From assembly GCA_949295005.1 (NCBI GenBank), contig CASFJL010000017.1, forward strand, positions 1 through 32,081: 32,081 nt of DNA, read 5' to 3'. The notes under the pieces were generated by a model. It had not been told where the DNA came from, searched no databases, and worked only from the letters and a program-made list of their open reading frames with translations. Below, one piece after another: positions 7,468 through 15,721 of the stretch. The DNA comes from an uncultured Pseudomonadota bacterium. GTDB taxonomy: Bacteria > Pseudomonadota > Alphaproteobacteria > RF32 > CAG-239. Numbering within the stretch: position 1 is the stretch's first letter; every line of letters starts with the position of its first letter. The position numbers were made by a program, and so were the translations under genes.

Positions 7468-7974
7468 ATGAAAAAATTTTTATTTTTGACCGGATTCCTT
7501 TTGGCTTCAACCGCTCAAGCCGCCCAAGTTCCGACCGAGATTGGTGAATATGATGATTGGGTAGCCTACTATTATCAAGATGCCTCCGGCTTAACTTGTT
7601 ATATGGCTTCTACCCCAAAAAGAGATGAAGGAAAATATACCAGCCGCGGAAATATTTATACCGTAATCACACACCGCCCGAATGATAAAAGTTACGATGT
7701 TGTGAATATTACGGCCGGATACACTTATAAACCGGAATCAAAGGTAGAAATCAAAATCGGTAATCAGACTTTTGATAAATTGTTTGTAAACGGAGATAAA
7801 GCTTGGGCCACTTCTGAAAAAACAGATAAAGAGATTGTTGCTGCCATGAAAAGAGGCTCTCGAATGATTGTTCACGGTGTTTCAAGCAAAGGCACCAAAA
7901 CCAAAGATACTTATTCTTTAGCCGGCTTTTCTCAAGCTTATAAAGCAATCAGCGCAAAATGCAGAAAGAAATAA
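7468..7974 (+). CDS. IalB-family secreted protein (invasion-associated locus B)
   Basis: A cleavable signal peptide (MKKFLFLTGFLLASTAQA, cut before AQVP) leads a 150-residue periplasmic domain. The family pattern is seen in the early DDWVAYYYQD...LTCYMAS, the ITHRPNDKSYDVVNITAGYTYKP strand region and the end DTYSLAGFSQAYKAISAKC. IalB was named in Bartonella for red-cell invasion, but homologues occur in free-living and host-associated alphaproteobacteria and their biochemical role is unclear. The rlmN start is three bases past its stop, so the two are co-transcribed. A 21-bp palindrome lies just upstream. Confidence 0.82.
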   Translation: MKKFLFLTGFLLASTAQAAQVPTEIGEYDDWVAYYYQDASGLTCYMASTPKRDEGKYTSRGNIYTVITHRPNDKSYDVVNITAGYTYKPESKVEIKIGNQTFDKLFVNGDKAWATSEKTDKEIVAAMKRGSRMIVHGVSSKGTKTKDTYSLAGFSQAYKAISAKCRKK

Positions 7975-7977
7975 GCA

Positions 7978-9057
7978 ATGAGCGATAAAAAAGAACTGAT
8001 TGGTCTGTCAAAAGAAGAATTGGCGCAAGAAATTGCCAACATCGGTGAAAAACCGTTTAGAGCCAAACAAGTATGGCAGTGGTTGTATCATCACGGTGTG
8101 ACAGATTTTGAAAAGATGAGCAACTTAAGCAAAGATTTGCGCGCTAAGCTGGCAGAAAAATTTACTATTACACGCCCAAAAATCGTAACCGAACAAATAT
8201 CTTCAGACAAAACGCATAAGTGGTTGTTAGAATTTGCCGATGGACAGAGAATAGAAACCGTTTACATTCCCGAAGAGGATAGGGGAACGGTTTGCATCTC
8301 TACACAAGTGGGTTGCGCCGTTGGTTGTACCTTTTGCCATACCGGTTCTCAAAAAATCACCCGCAATTTAACCGCCGGAGAAATTGTTTCTCAGTTTTTG
8401 GTGGCAAGAGATGCTTATAATGAATGGCCCACGCCAACCGATGAAGTCAGATATTTATCCAATATTGTTGTTATGGGCATGGGAGAACCGCTTCATAATA
8501 AAGAAAATACTTTTAAGGCCTTAAAGATTTTATCAGACGGAGATGGCGTTGCCATTTCTCGCCGCAAAATCACATTATCAACATCAGGCATTGTGCCGCA
8601 TATTGCAGATGTTGCAAGTGAGTTAGGCTGCAGATTAGCCATTAGCTTGCATGCATCAAATAATGAGCTTCGTACCAGAATTATGCCCATTAATAAGAGA
8701 TATCCGATAGAAGATATTTTGACCGCTTGCCAAGAGTTTCAAAAAAGAGCAGGGAACTGCAAATATATCACTTTTGAATATCTGTTGTTAAACGGATTAA
8801 ACGATTCGATAGAAAATGCGCATGAATTGGTAGATTTAATGAAAAAATATAAAATTAATGCCAAGTTTAATTTAATTCCGTTTAACCCGTGGCCGGGGTG
8901 CGATTATCAGCCATCATCCAACAACAGAGCTCAAGCTTTTTCAAAAGAGCTTGGCAAATTTGGCTATGCCGCCCCCATTCGTGTGGCAAGAGGACAAGAT
9001 ATTTTAGCCGCTTGCGGACAATTAAAGTCTAAAAAGGAAAAAGAAAAGGAGCTATAA
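7978..9057 (+). CDS. rlmN: Dual-specificity 23S rRNA/tRNA adenine-C2 methyltransferase RlmN
   Basis: RlmN is a radical-SAM enzyme that methylates A2503 of 23S rRNA and A37 of some tRNAs. The 4Fe-4S motif CxxxCxxC is at C113, C117 and C120 (GCAVGCTFCHTGS). GMGEPLHN in the SAM site is present, and the methyl-carrying Cys is C346 in AACGQL near the C-terminus. The 359-residue length is typical. It follows the IalB-like gene without a gap. The end of the gene forms part of the terminator hairpin. The call is secure. Confidence 0.97.
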   Translation: MSDKKELIGLSKEELAQEIANIGEKPFRAKQVWQWLYHHGVTDFEKMSNLSKDLRAKLAEKFTITRPKIVTEQISSDKTHKWLLEFADGQRIETVYIPEEDRGTVCISTQVGCAVGCTFCHTGSQKITRNLTAGEIVSQFLVARDAYNEWPTPTDEVRYLSNIVVMGMGEPLHNKENTFKALKILSDGDGVAISRRKITLSTSGIVPHIADVASELGCRLAISLHASNNELRTRIMPINKRYPIEDILTACQEFQKRAGNCKYITFEYLLLNGLNDSIENAHELVDLMKKYKINAKFNLIPFNPWPGCDYQPSSNNRAQAFSKELGKFGYAAPIRVARGQDILAACGQLKSKKEKEKEL

Positions 9058-9072
9058 TAAAAGCTCCTTTTT
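9044..9072. terminator. Bidirectional terminator between rlmN and the hypothetical gene at 9071
   Basis: AAAAGGAGC (9044-9052) and GCTCCTTTT (9063-9071) are perfect inverted repeats round a 10-base loop that holds the rlmN stop codon. Each strand reads GGAGC, loop, GCTCC and then five Ts, so it can serve both convergent genes. Confidence 0.75.
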
Positions 9073-9658
9073 AATATCTTTCTCTAGAACCACGTTCAAG
9101 TTCCAAAAGACGCATATTTTGCTGCCTTTGTCTTTGTTGTTCATATTCTCTGATTCTTTTTTCTCTTTGTCTGGCTTCTTCCGGAGTTTCTCTGTGGTTA
9201 GCATTAATTTCTTTAATAGCATTAATTCTGCGGATAACTTCTTGCGTGTTCATTCCTTCAACCAGACTTCTGATTTCGTTCACAATATTTTGAGGTGTTA
9301 AACTTTTTTGAATAAGGCTCAAATTCAAAAACTGTTCATTGGCAATCACACGGTTGATTTCCACTTCCAAATTTTCATCATAAAAATCTTCATCTTCATC
9401 AGGATTATAGTTAGGCAAAGTTTTCATTGTTCCGTGAAGAATTTTGACAATATATTTTTTAAATTGCTTGGCAACCAACTTGATAAAGTTTGGTTTTGTT
9501 ACTGTCTGATTTTTTGAAGCACGCATTAAAGAAAACAATAAAAGATTTTTCAAATATCTTTTTTGTGCCGGTTTAAGCGGAATATTGGTTTTTATTCCGT
9601 CTTTAACCATTGCCAAAATTTCTTGCCGCTCTTTATCAAATTTGTGTAAATCATCCAT
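9071..9658 (-). CDS. Hypothetical charged protein with coiled-coil tail
   Basis: I do not recognise this 195-residue protein. It has no signal peptide or membrane segment, so it should be cytoplasmic. The first 85 residues are basic and helical (AQKRYLKNLLLFSLMRAS). A strongly acidic patch follows (NPDEDEDFYDE, about 95-105). The C-terminal 45 residues are a Glu/Arg/Gln-rich coiled coil (EARQREKRIREYEQQRQRQQ). It stands convergent to rlmN and 68 bases downstream of rppH on the same strand, so it could be the last gene of that operon. The ribosome binding site is weak (GAG just before the ATG). Confidence 0.75.
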   Translation of the reverse strand: MDDLHKFDKERQEILAMVKDGIKTNIPLKPAQKRYLKNLLLFSLMRASKNQTVTKPNFIKLVAKQFKKYIVKILHGTMKTLPNYNPDEDEDFYDENLEVEINRVIANEQFLNLSLIQKSLTPQNIVNEIRSLVEGMNTQEVIRRINAIKEINANHRETPEEARQREKRIREYEQQRQRQQNMRLLELERGSRERY

Positions 9659-9726
9659 GTCTCAATCTTTCATAAAGAAACAAGAAGATAATATCACAAA
9701 TTTAGCAGAAGGAAAAGAGGGAAAAA

Positions 9727-10212
9727 TCACAATTTTTGTTGTTCTACAAAAGGTTTGAAATAAGCACACACTTTTTCATAAACTTCTTTTTTGAATTCTA
9801 CAACCCGTTTGGGAGCATCTTCAATCTCAATCCATTCAAAAGCCTGAAATTCAATCTCTTGAGGATTGGTTTTAAAATTAATCTCATCATCTGTTCCCAA
9901 ATGCAAAAAGAGCGTCCAAAATTGTTCTTGTCCAATATTTTTGCGTCCGAGTTTTTTGAATTTTTCTATAACCTCTTCAGAAAATTTATATTTCAGAGGA
10001 TGTGGATATTGGCAAATGAGTTTAACATTTACAAGACCGGTCTCTTCTTTTAACTCGCGATAAGCGGCCTCAAGGGGTGTTTCTCCTTCTTCAATTCCGC
10101 CTTGAGGAAATTGCCAGTTAAAATCATAATTTTCAACGCGCTGACAAGAAAGAACTTTTCCTTGATTATTGCAAACAATAATACCGGCGTTTTTTCTATA
10201 CAATTCTACCAT
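9727..10212 (-). CDS. rppH: RNA pyrophosphohydrolase RppH (Nudix)
   Basis: RppH removes pyrophosphate from the 5' end of transcripts, which opens them to RNase E decay. The Nudix box is complete (G38 to L60, GGIEEGETPLEAAYRELKEE then TGL). The start YRKNAGIIVCN and the following WQFPQGGIEEGE are typical of RppH rather than other Nudix enzymes, as is the 161-residue length. The gene begins three bases after the stop of the DUF610 gene and ends the cell-envelope operon, an order I associate with Alphaproteobacteria. Confidence 0.94.
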   Translation of the reverse strand: MVELYRKNAGIIVCNNQGKVLSCQRVENYDFNWQFPQGGIEEGETPLEAAYRELKEETGLVNVKLICQYPHPLKYKFSEEVIEKFKKLGRKNIGQEQFWTLFLHLGTDDEINFKTNPQEIEFQAFEWIEIEDAPKRVVEFKKEVYEKVCAYFKPFVEQQKL

Positions 10213-10215
10213 TTT

Positions 10216-11364
10216 TTATTCCACAACCAAATTAGACACGGGAACAAGAGCAAAAGGTCTTTCAATAGAGGTAATATTTTGCTCTTTCATTTGTTCATAA
10301 GAAAGCTGAGGAGAAAAAGTCTCAACCCAGTTTTTTAAAGAAGTAATGACAATAGGTTTTGGCATAGCCACAATCAGCACTTCACCTCTAGTTTTAGCAA
10401 TTTTTTCCGCTTCAAAAATCAAGTTTTGTATAGTTTCAGGAGAAATATCTTCGCTAATGACAATATCAGCTCTTTTTCTGGCCAAGTTATTTTCTAGCAT
10501 AGAATCAAGCAAATTTTCTTTTGTAGAGTCAATCATTAATAAGCCTCTTTGACTAAGCTCCTGCATTGCTGTTTGCACTTGTTGTTGTGTTGTTTCATCA
10601 ATCATACCATCTACCACAAGGACACCGCCGATAGGGGCTCCGGCAGCAATCACGTTATAAAACCGTTGCATATTTTCTTCAATAGAAGCGGTTAGCCCTA
10701 AAGAAAGCGGTCCGTTATCAGCTTTTAACACGTTTTTAGAGGCTAATAACAAATCCATATAAGTTTCATGCCCAAGCTTTCTTGCCATAGAAATTTTTTC
10801 AGCCCGATTAACGGTATATGGAGAAAAAGATAAAGAAACATTGGATGGCAAAGATTTAGTAACGGCATCAAAGACGTGGTCATCAATTCCGATATTCTTA
10901 AAAATAATAGCTACTTTATAAAAATTAGGAGCAATATTTTCATGTTTACCATATGCAATCCAAGGTTTTTTGCCGTTAGGACCAATTTTTGGCAAGATAA
11001 AATTTTGTTTTTTTTCAGAAAAATCAGGATGATTTGTAATAAATTCCAGAGAAGAAAGATTGTTTTCTTGTTTAAGTTTTCCAACCAAAGGAGCTGCTCT
11101 TACAAAATCTTCTACGGTTTTTAACGCAACATTTTCATTTTGATTTTTTTCTAATTTAGGTTTTGCATTATAATCTTTTTTATCTGGAAGAATTAAGACA
11201 TATTTTGGTGATTTATTTTTCTTTTCAAAAAGCACTCTTTCAATTTTGGAGCGAAATTCTGGAGTACTTTTATGCTGAGCAAAAAAGTATCCGGACATCG
11301 TAACACATACAATAACGATGCCAAGAAAAAGCAAAAATTTTGTATTATGACGATGTCCGCTCAT
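10216..11364 (-). CDS. Divergent polysaccharide deacetylase family protein (DUF610/YibQ)
   Basis: An N-terminal membrane anchor (FLLFLGIVIVCVTMSGYFFA, about 10-29) is followed by a linker and an NodB-like barrel domain. The family pattern shows in KVAIIFKNIGIDDHVFDAVTKSLPSNVSLSFSP, HETYMDLLLAS, ANNLARK-type segments and the MPKPIVITSLKNWV strand. The usual catalytic metal ligands are not obvious, consistent with the divergent label; in the related family member one expects an Asp near the first strand. Substrate and activity are unknown, but the position between ctpA and rppH in a cell-wall operon points to envelope maintenance. The start is 10 bases past the ctpA stop. Confidence 0.85.
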   Translation of the reverse strand: MSGHRHNTKFLLFLGIVIVCVTMSGYFFAQHKSTPEFRSKIERVLFEKKNKSPKYVLILPDKKDYNAKPKLEKNQNENVALKTVEDFVRAAPLVGKLKQENNLSSLEFITNHPDFSEKKQNFILPKIGPNGKKPWIAYGKHENIAPNFYKVAIIFKNIGIDDHVFDAVTKSLPSNVSLSFSPYTVNRAEKISMARKLGHETYMDLLLASKNVLKADNGPLSLGLTASIEENMQRFYNVIAAGAPIGGVLVVDGMIDETTQQQVQTAMQELSQRGLLMIDSTKENLLDSMLENNLARKRADIVISEDISPETIQNLIFEAEKIAKTRGEVLIVAMPKPIVITSLKNWVETFSPQLSYEQMKEQNITSIERPFALVPVSNLVVE

Positions 11365-11374
11365 ATTTTTGTTC

Positions 11375-12667
11375 CTATTTATTTAAGCCTTCTTTATAAA
11401 TATTTAAAGATTTAACCAAATCAACAGCGCGCATTAATTGATAATCTTTTTTCAAATCCTCATCTTGAACGCTATTTTTTTTCTTTGTAGTTTCTTTAGA
11501 ATCATTTTTCAAGGCGTTTCCAAACTCAGCTTCACTAAAGTTCATACCTTTATCAATTTCTTCAATTTTAGCAGGTTTAACTTCAACGTCGGGCATAATA
11601 CCGGTAGCTTGAATAGAGCGTCCCGATGGTGTATAATAACGAGCGGTAGTCAAACGCATAGCGCCATATTTTCCAAGTGGGATAACGGTTTGAACAGAGC
11701 CTTTACCAAAAGTTTTTTCTCCCAAGACAATAGCTCTTTTGTGGTCTTGTAATGCGCCTGCCACAATTTCAGATGCAGAAGCAGAGCCATCATTAACCAA
11801 CACAACAATAGGCATATCTTGAGCAATATCGCCTTTGGTAGCATTATATTTAATGGTATCTTGAGGGTTTTTAGAGCGGGTAGAAACAATTTCACCTTTA
11901 TCTAAGAACAAGTCAGAAACACTAACAGCCTGATCTAAAAGACCACCGGGGTTATTTCTAACGTCAATAACAATTCCGGCAAGAGGAGATTTTGCTTTTT
12001 TCTTAAGTTTTTTCAAATCTTTTTCAACGGCTTTATCCGTATCTTCAGAAAAAGAAGAAATTCTGATATAAGCCACATCATCTGCTTTTAACTCAGATTT
12101 AACGGATTGGATTTTAATTTCTTCTCTTTTTAAGGTCACATCAAAGGGTTTTTCATTAACACGGCGAATGGTTAGTTTAACTTTTTCACCAACTTTACCT
12201 CGCATTTTATCAACGGCATCGTTCAAGCTCATGCCAACAACTTGTTCTCCGTCAATATGTGTAATGTAATCATTAGGTTTCAAGCCTGCTTTAGATGCCG
12301 GAGTATCATCAATAGGAGAAACAATTTTGACCACACCGTTTTCCATAGTAACTTCGATTCCCAAGCCGCCGAACTTTCCGCTGGTTTGCTCGTTCATATA
12401 CTTAAAGCTTTGTGCATCCAAATAGCTGGAATGAGGGTCTAAAGAGACAAGCATACCATTTAAGGCAGATTCAATAAGTTTTTTGTCGGTAACATCTTCC
12501 ACATAAGAGGTTTTTGTTCTTTCCATCACCTCGCCAAAAAGATTGAGCATTTCATATGTTTCAGCAGAATCATCAGCTGTTTTAGTATCTTTTTCTGCCC
12601 ATACGGGAGTAATAAGAACAGAGGCAATAAGAAAAGAAGTTGAAAGAAGAGACCATTTATATTTCAT
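11375..12667 (-). CDS. ctpA: Carboxy-terminal processing protease, S41 family
   Basis: A periplasmic serine protease with a signal peptide ending near VWAEK. The ATG at 12667 is chosen because AGGA lies eight bases before it; a TTG two codons upstream is also in frame. A PDZ domain spans about 100-175 (FGGLGIEVTM, LKPNDYITHIDG). The catalytic set is complete: Ser297 in GSASASE, Lys322 in GKGSVQ and Gln326. Such proteases trim envelope proteins and cell-wall enzymes, and their place next to envC fits control of murein hydrolysis. The C-terminus has a Lys/Asp-rich tail. The protein is 430 residues. Confidence 0.95.
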   Translation of the reverse strand: MKYKWSLLSTSFLIASVLITPVWAEKDTKTADDSAETYEMLNLFGEVMERTKTSYVEDVTDKKLIESALNGMLVSLDPHSSYLDAQSFKYMNEQTSGKFGGLGIEVTMENGVVKIVSPIDDTPASKAGLKPNDYITHIDGEQVVGMSLNDAVDKMRGKVGEKVKLTIRRVNEKPFDVTLKREEIKIQSVKSELKADDVAYIRISSFSEDTDKAVEKDLKKLKKKAKSPLAGIVIDVRNNPGGLLDQAVSVSDLFLDKGEIVSTRSKNPQDTIKYNATKGDIAQDMPIVVLVNDGSASASEIVAGALQDHKRAIVLGEKTFGKGSVQTVIPLGKYGAMRLTTARYYTPSGRSIQATGIMPDVEVKPAKIEEIDKGMNFSEAEFGNALKNDSKETTKKKNSVQDEDLKKDYQLMRAVDLVKSLNIYKEGLNK

Positions 12668-12687
12668 AATCAAAATCCTATAAAAAG

Positions 12688-13944
12688 TTATTTATTATAC
12701 CAAGGCAAAGGGTCAATAGGTTGGTTATTATGTCTGAGCTCAAGATAAAGTTTTGCATTTGGACTATCAGGCATTTGTCCGATAGGTTCTCCGGCAAGGA
12801 GCATTTGTCCCACGTCGCAATCAATATCTTCCAAACCGGCCAACAAGGTTAAATAACCTTTTCCATGCTCAATAATAATCATATTACCATAACCTCGGAA
12901 TGGTCCGGCAAACATAACGGCCCCATCAAAAGGAGAGGTTACTTGAGCCATATTTCTGGTTTTTATAATAACACCTTTATTGACAACTCCTTTATTTTTT
13001 TCTTCACCAAAGGAAGCCACAATAGCGCCTCTGGCAGGCATTGGCAGCTTACCTTTAGCTTTTATAAAAGCTTTTCCTATATCATTTATAATATTAGAAG
13101 AAGATTTAATCAAGTCAGCACTTTGATATTGTGCTTGTTTTTTTTGTTCTTCCAATTTTTTTTGTTCAGCAAGTTTTTGCAGACGTTTTCTTTCTTCGGC
13201 TTGTTTTTTTTCTTTAAGTTTTCTTTCTTCTTCAAGCTTGTTTAACAAGTCGCGCAAGTCATTAGCTTGAGAGGCAAGTTTTTGCACTTTTTTCTTAGCT
13301 TCGGCGGTTTGTTTTTCAATCTGATTTCTCAGTTTAGACTTTTTCTGCACCAAGGTTTTCATATTTTCATGTTCTTTTTCAAGCAAGTTTTTTTGTGCCG
13401 TAATTTTTGCAACCTGCTTTTCGACAAGAGTTTTCTTTTTAGCAATTTGGTTAAGTTGTTCTTTTATTTGATTGGCTTTATTTTCCAGAAAAGGAACGGA
13501 TTCTCTAAGCAAAATAGCGCTTCGAATGGTTTCAACCGGAGTTAAAGGCTGCACAAACAAAGCCTCGGTTGGTTTCATGGCCAAATTTTGCAAAGCAGAA
13601 AGCGTTTTTATTAAATTTTCATCTTGAGAAAGAAAAGAATTTTCAGCTTGTTTGAGTTCATCTTGCAATTCTAAAAGCTGTTTTTCCATAAAAGAAATTT
13701 TGTCTTCATTATTTTGAATTTTTTGAGCTGTGGCAATCATGTCTTTATTAACATCATTGAGCTCTTTATTAATTTTGTCTGCCTGAGCCTGCAATTGGAG
13801 ATGCTTTTGGTTTTGGATTTCCACTTGCTTTTCCATTTTTTCAAGCTCTTGCTTAGAAACTTTAGCCGCCATAACCTCATTTGTCATATTGATAACACCA
13901 AACATGACAATAGAGATTATGGCTATGGCTAAATTATTTTTCAC
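12688..13944 (-). CDS. envC: EnvC-like murein hydrolase activator, degenerate LytM/M23 domain
   Basis: A signal peptide (about 1-27, ending VMAAK) precedes a long coiled coil (30-260) rich in Lys, Glu and Gln, and a C-terminal LytM domain (about 300-418). In active M23 peptidases the zinc ligands are HxxxD and HxH; here the first is NKGVII without His, the second is LLAGLED without His, and only RHNNQ remains. This loss is the mark of EnvC-type proteins, which activate amidases at the septum instead of cutting murein. It lies between gpmI (14 bases) and ctpA (20 bases). The gene name is by analogy. Confidence 0.9.
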   Translation of the reverse strand: MKNNLAIAIISIVMFGVINMTNEVMAAKVSKQELEKMEKQVEIQNQKHLQLQAQADKINKELNDVNKDMIATAQKIQNNEDKISFMEKQLLELQDELKQAENSFLSQDENLIKTLSALQNLAMKPTEALFVQPLTPVETIRSAILLRESVPFLENKANQIKEQLNQIAKKKTLVEKQVAKITAQKNLLEKEHENMKTLVQKKSKLRNQIEKQTAEAKKKVQKLASQANDLRDLLNKLEEERKLKEKKQAEERKRLQKLAEQKKLEEQKKQAQYQSADLIKSSSNIINDIGKAFIKAKGKLPMPARGAIVASFGEEKNKGVVNKGVIIKTRNMAQVTSPFDGAVMFAGPFRGYGNMIIIEHGKGYLTLLAGLEDIDCDVGQMLLAGEPIGQMPDSPNAKLYLELRHNNQPIDPLPWYNK

Positions 13945-13958
13945 GAACCAAAGTCCTC

Positions 13959-15491
13959 TTATTTTTCAATCAAAGAATTACCGTTCATTTCGATAGGTTT
14001 ATCAATATTGAGGAGTTCGAGCAATGTTGGTGCAATATCAGCGAGTTTACCATCATGCAAGCCTTTAATTGGAGTTTGGCAATTAACCAAAACACCTTGA
14101 ACTTTTCCGACGGTATGAGCGGTGTAAGGCGCACCGGTTGTTTCATCAATCATTTTTTCAACATTACCGTGATCAGCGGTAACAAAGAGCACGCCGCCAA
14201 CTTTTTTAATGGCGTCAACCACTTTGCCCAAACATTCATCAACAGCGGCAACGGCTTTGAGAGCAGCTTCCATAATACCAGTGTGTCCAACCATATCGCC
14301 GTTGGCAAAATTGCAGATAATAGCGTCAAAGCGTTTGTTCTCAATTGCATCAACCAATTTTTCTGTTACTTCATAAACACTCATTTCAGGTTTAAGGTCA
14401 TAAGTGGCAACTTTGGGCGATGGAACAAGGATTCTCTCTTCACCTTTGAACTCGCGTTCTTCACCACCGTTAAAGAAGAATGTAACGTGAGCATATTTTT
14501 CGGTTTCGGCAATGCGGAGTTGAGTAAGTCCGTGATTAGAAACAACTTCACCAAAAATATTGGTCAAAGCTTCAGGACCAAACATGGTTTTCATAAAGCG
14601 CTGGTGGTCAACTGAATATTCGGTCAAGCCGACATTGATAGATGTTTTAATATCTTTTTTGCGAGCAAAACCGGTGAAATCTTTATCAGCCAAAGCATAA
14701 AGAATTTCACGCGCACGGTCGGCACGGAAGTTCATCATCAAAACGGCGTCTCCGTCTTCCATACCCTTATAATCTCCAACCACGCAAGGAACAACAAACT
14801 CATCGTTAACACCTTCAGCATAAGAAGCTTTAATAGCTTCATCAGAGGAGGCATATTTTTTACCTTCTGCAAAAGCCATATTGTTATAAGCCAATTCAAC
14901 ACGGTCCCAACGCTTATCTCTGTCCATGGCATAGAAACGACCTTCAATTGTGGCAAGTTTAACATGAGCCATGTTTGCGATAGACTTTTCAAATTCAGCC
15001 ACAAAATCAACGGCAGATTGCGGCGGAGTGTCACGACCGTCTAAGAAAGCGTGAACATAAGTTGTAATACCATTGTCATTCAAAACTTGGCAAGCGGCCA
15101 CAATATGGTCTTGAGAAGAGTGAACACCACCCGGGCTCATCAATCCCATTACATGACAAGCTTTACCGTTGGCTTTAAGAGTATCAATAAGTTCAATCAA
15201 AACCGGATTTTTAGCAAAAGAGCCGTCTTGAATAGCTTGGTCAATGCGTGGCAAATCTTGCATCACAACACGACCGGCACCCAAGTTCATGTGGCCTACT
15301 TCAGAGTTTCCCATTTGACCGTCGGGCAAACCAACGGCAAGACCGGAAGTTTCAACAAAACAATGTGGGCAAGTTTGCAAAAGATTATGCCAGTTTGGTG
15401 TAACACCTTGTTCAATGGCGTTATCTTTAGTAATTTTTTCACGATATCCCCATCCGTCAAGGACGAGCAACATAACAGGTTTTTGAGTCAT
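13959..15491 (-). CDS. gpmI: 2,3-bisphosphoglycerate-independent phosphoglycerate mutase
   Basis: GpmI interconverts 3- and 2-phosphoglycerate in glycolysis with two Mn ions. The start MTQKPVMLLVLDGWGYRE carries metal ligand Asp12, and the catalytic phosphoserine is Ser63 in GQMGNSEVGHMNLGAGR. Later motifs include HAFLDGRDTPP, NFRADRARE, and TADHGN with the second metal set. The ATG at 15491 is preceded by AAAGGA; the frame extends eight codons further to a TTG without support. The 510-residue length is normal. It opens the five-gene minus-strand operon down to rppH. Confidence 0.96.
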   Translation of the reverse strand: MTQKPVMLLVLDGWGYREKITKDNAIEQGVTPNWHNLLQTCPHCFVETSGLAVGLPDGQMGNSEVGHMNLGAGRVVMQDLPRIDQAIQDGSFAKNPVLIELIDTLKANGKACHVMGLMSPGGVHSSQDHIVAACQVLNDNGITTYVHAFLDGRDTPPQSAVDFVAEFEKSIANMAHVKLATIEGRFYAMDRDKRWDRVELAYNNMAFAEGKKYASSDEAIKASYAEGVNDEFVVPCVVGDYKGMEDGDAVLMMNFRADRAREILYALADKDFTGFARKKDIKTSINVGLTEYSVDHQRFMKTMFGPEALTNIFGEVVSNHGLTQLRIAETEKYAHVTFFFNGGEEREFKGEERILVPSPKVATYDLKPEMSVYEVTEKLVDAIENKRFDAIICNFANGDMVGHTGIMEAALKAVAAVDECLGKVVDAIKKVGGVLFVTADHGNVEKMIDETTGAPYTAHTVGKVQGVLVNCQTPIKGLHDGKLADIAPTLLELLNIDKPIEMNGNSLIEK

Positions 15492-15526
15492 TTTTTTATC
15501 CTTTATATCAAACAAAATTTTCCGTT

Positions 15527-15555
15527 ATTATATATAATTATTCTGAACAGAAAAG
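15527..15555 (-). promoter_or_regulatory. Candidate promoter of the gpmI operon
   Basis: A perfect TATAAT (15532-15527) stands 36 bases before the gpmI start. The -35 region 17 bases upstream is poor (CTTTTC). The gap of 75 bases after the small ORF gives room for a separate start of transcription. Confidence 0.35.
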
Positions 15556-15566
15556 AGTTTTTTAAA

Positions 15567-15701
15567 TTAATTTTGATTTGTGTTTGTTTCTGAATAAGAG
15601 CTTAATTTTTCGGCTTGTTTTTCTTCCATAGAAAACTCTTTTAAGAAAGCCAATCCAAAAAAGACAAAAATTATAATCAAAATCCAGAGAATTTTTTTCA
15701 T
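15567..15701 (-). CDS. Small single-pass membrane protein, 44 residues
   Basis: This short frame lies between mrcA and gpmI on the same strand. It starts 20 bases after the mrcA stop and has a good ribosome binding site (GGAG nine bases before the ATG). It encodes one hydrophobic segment (KKILWILIIIFVFFGLAFL) at the N-terminus and a hydrophilic tail rich in Glu, Ser and Asn. I do not recognise it. A membrane protein co-transcribed with a penicillin-binding protein could be an accessory of cell-wall synthesis, but that is only a guess from position. Confidence 0.6.
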   Translation of the reverse strand: MKKILWILIIIFVFFGLAFLKEFSMEEKQAEKLSSYSETNTNQN

Positions 15702-15721
15702 TTAATTAACTCCACAAAGCA

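Noticed and set aside
12688..13944. Active M23 endopeptidase
   Set aside because: The zinc-binding His residues of HxxxD and most of HxH are missing, so it is called an EnvC-like activator.
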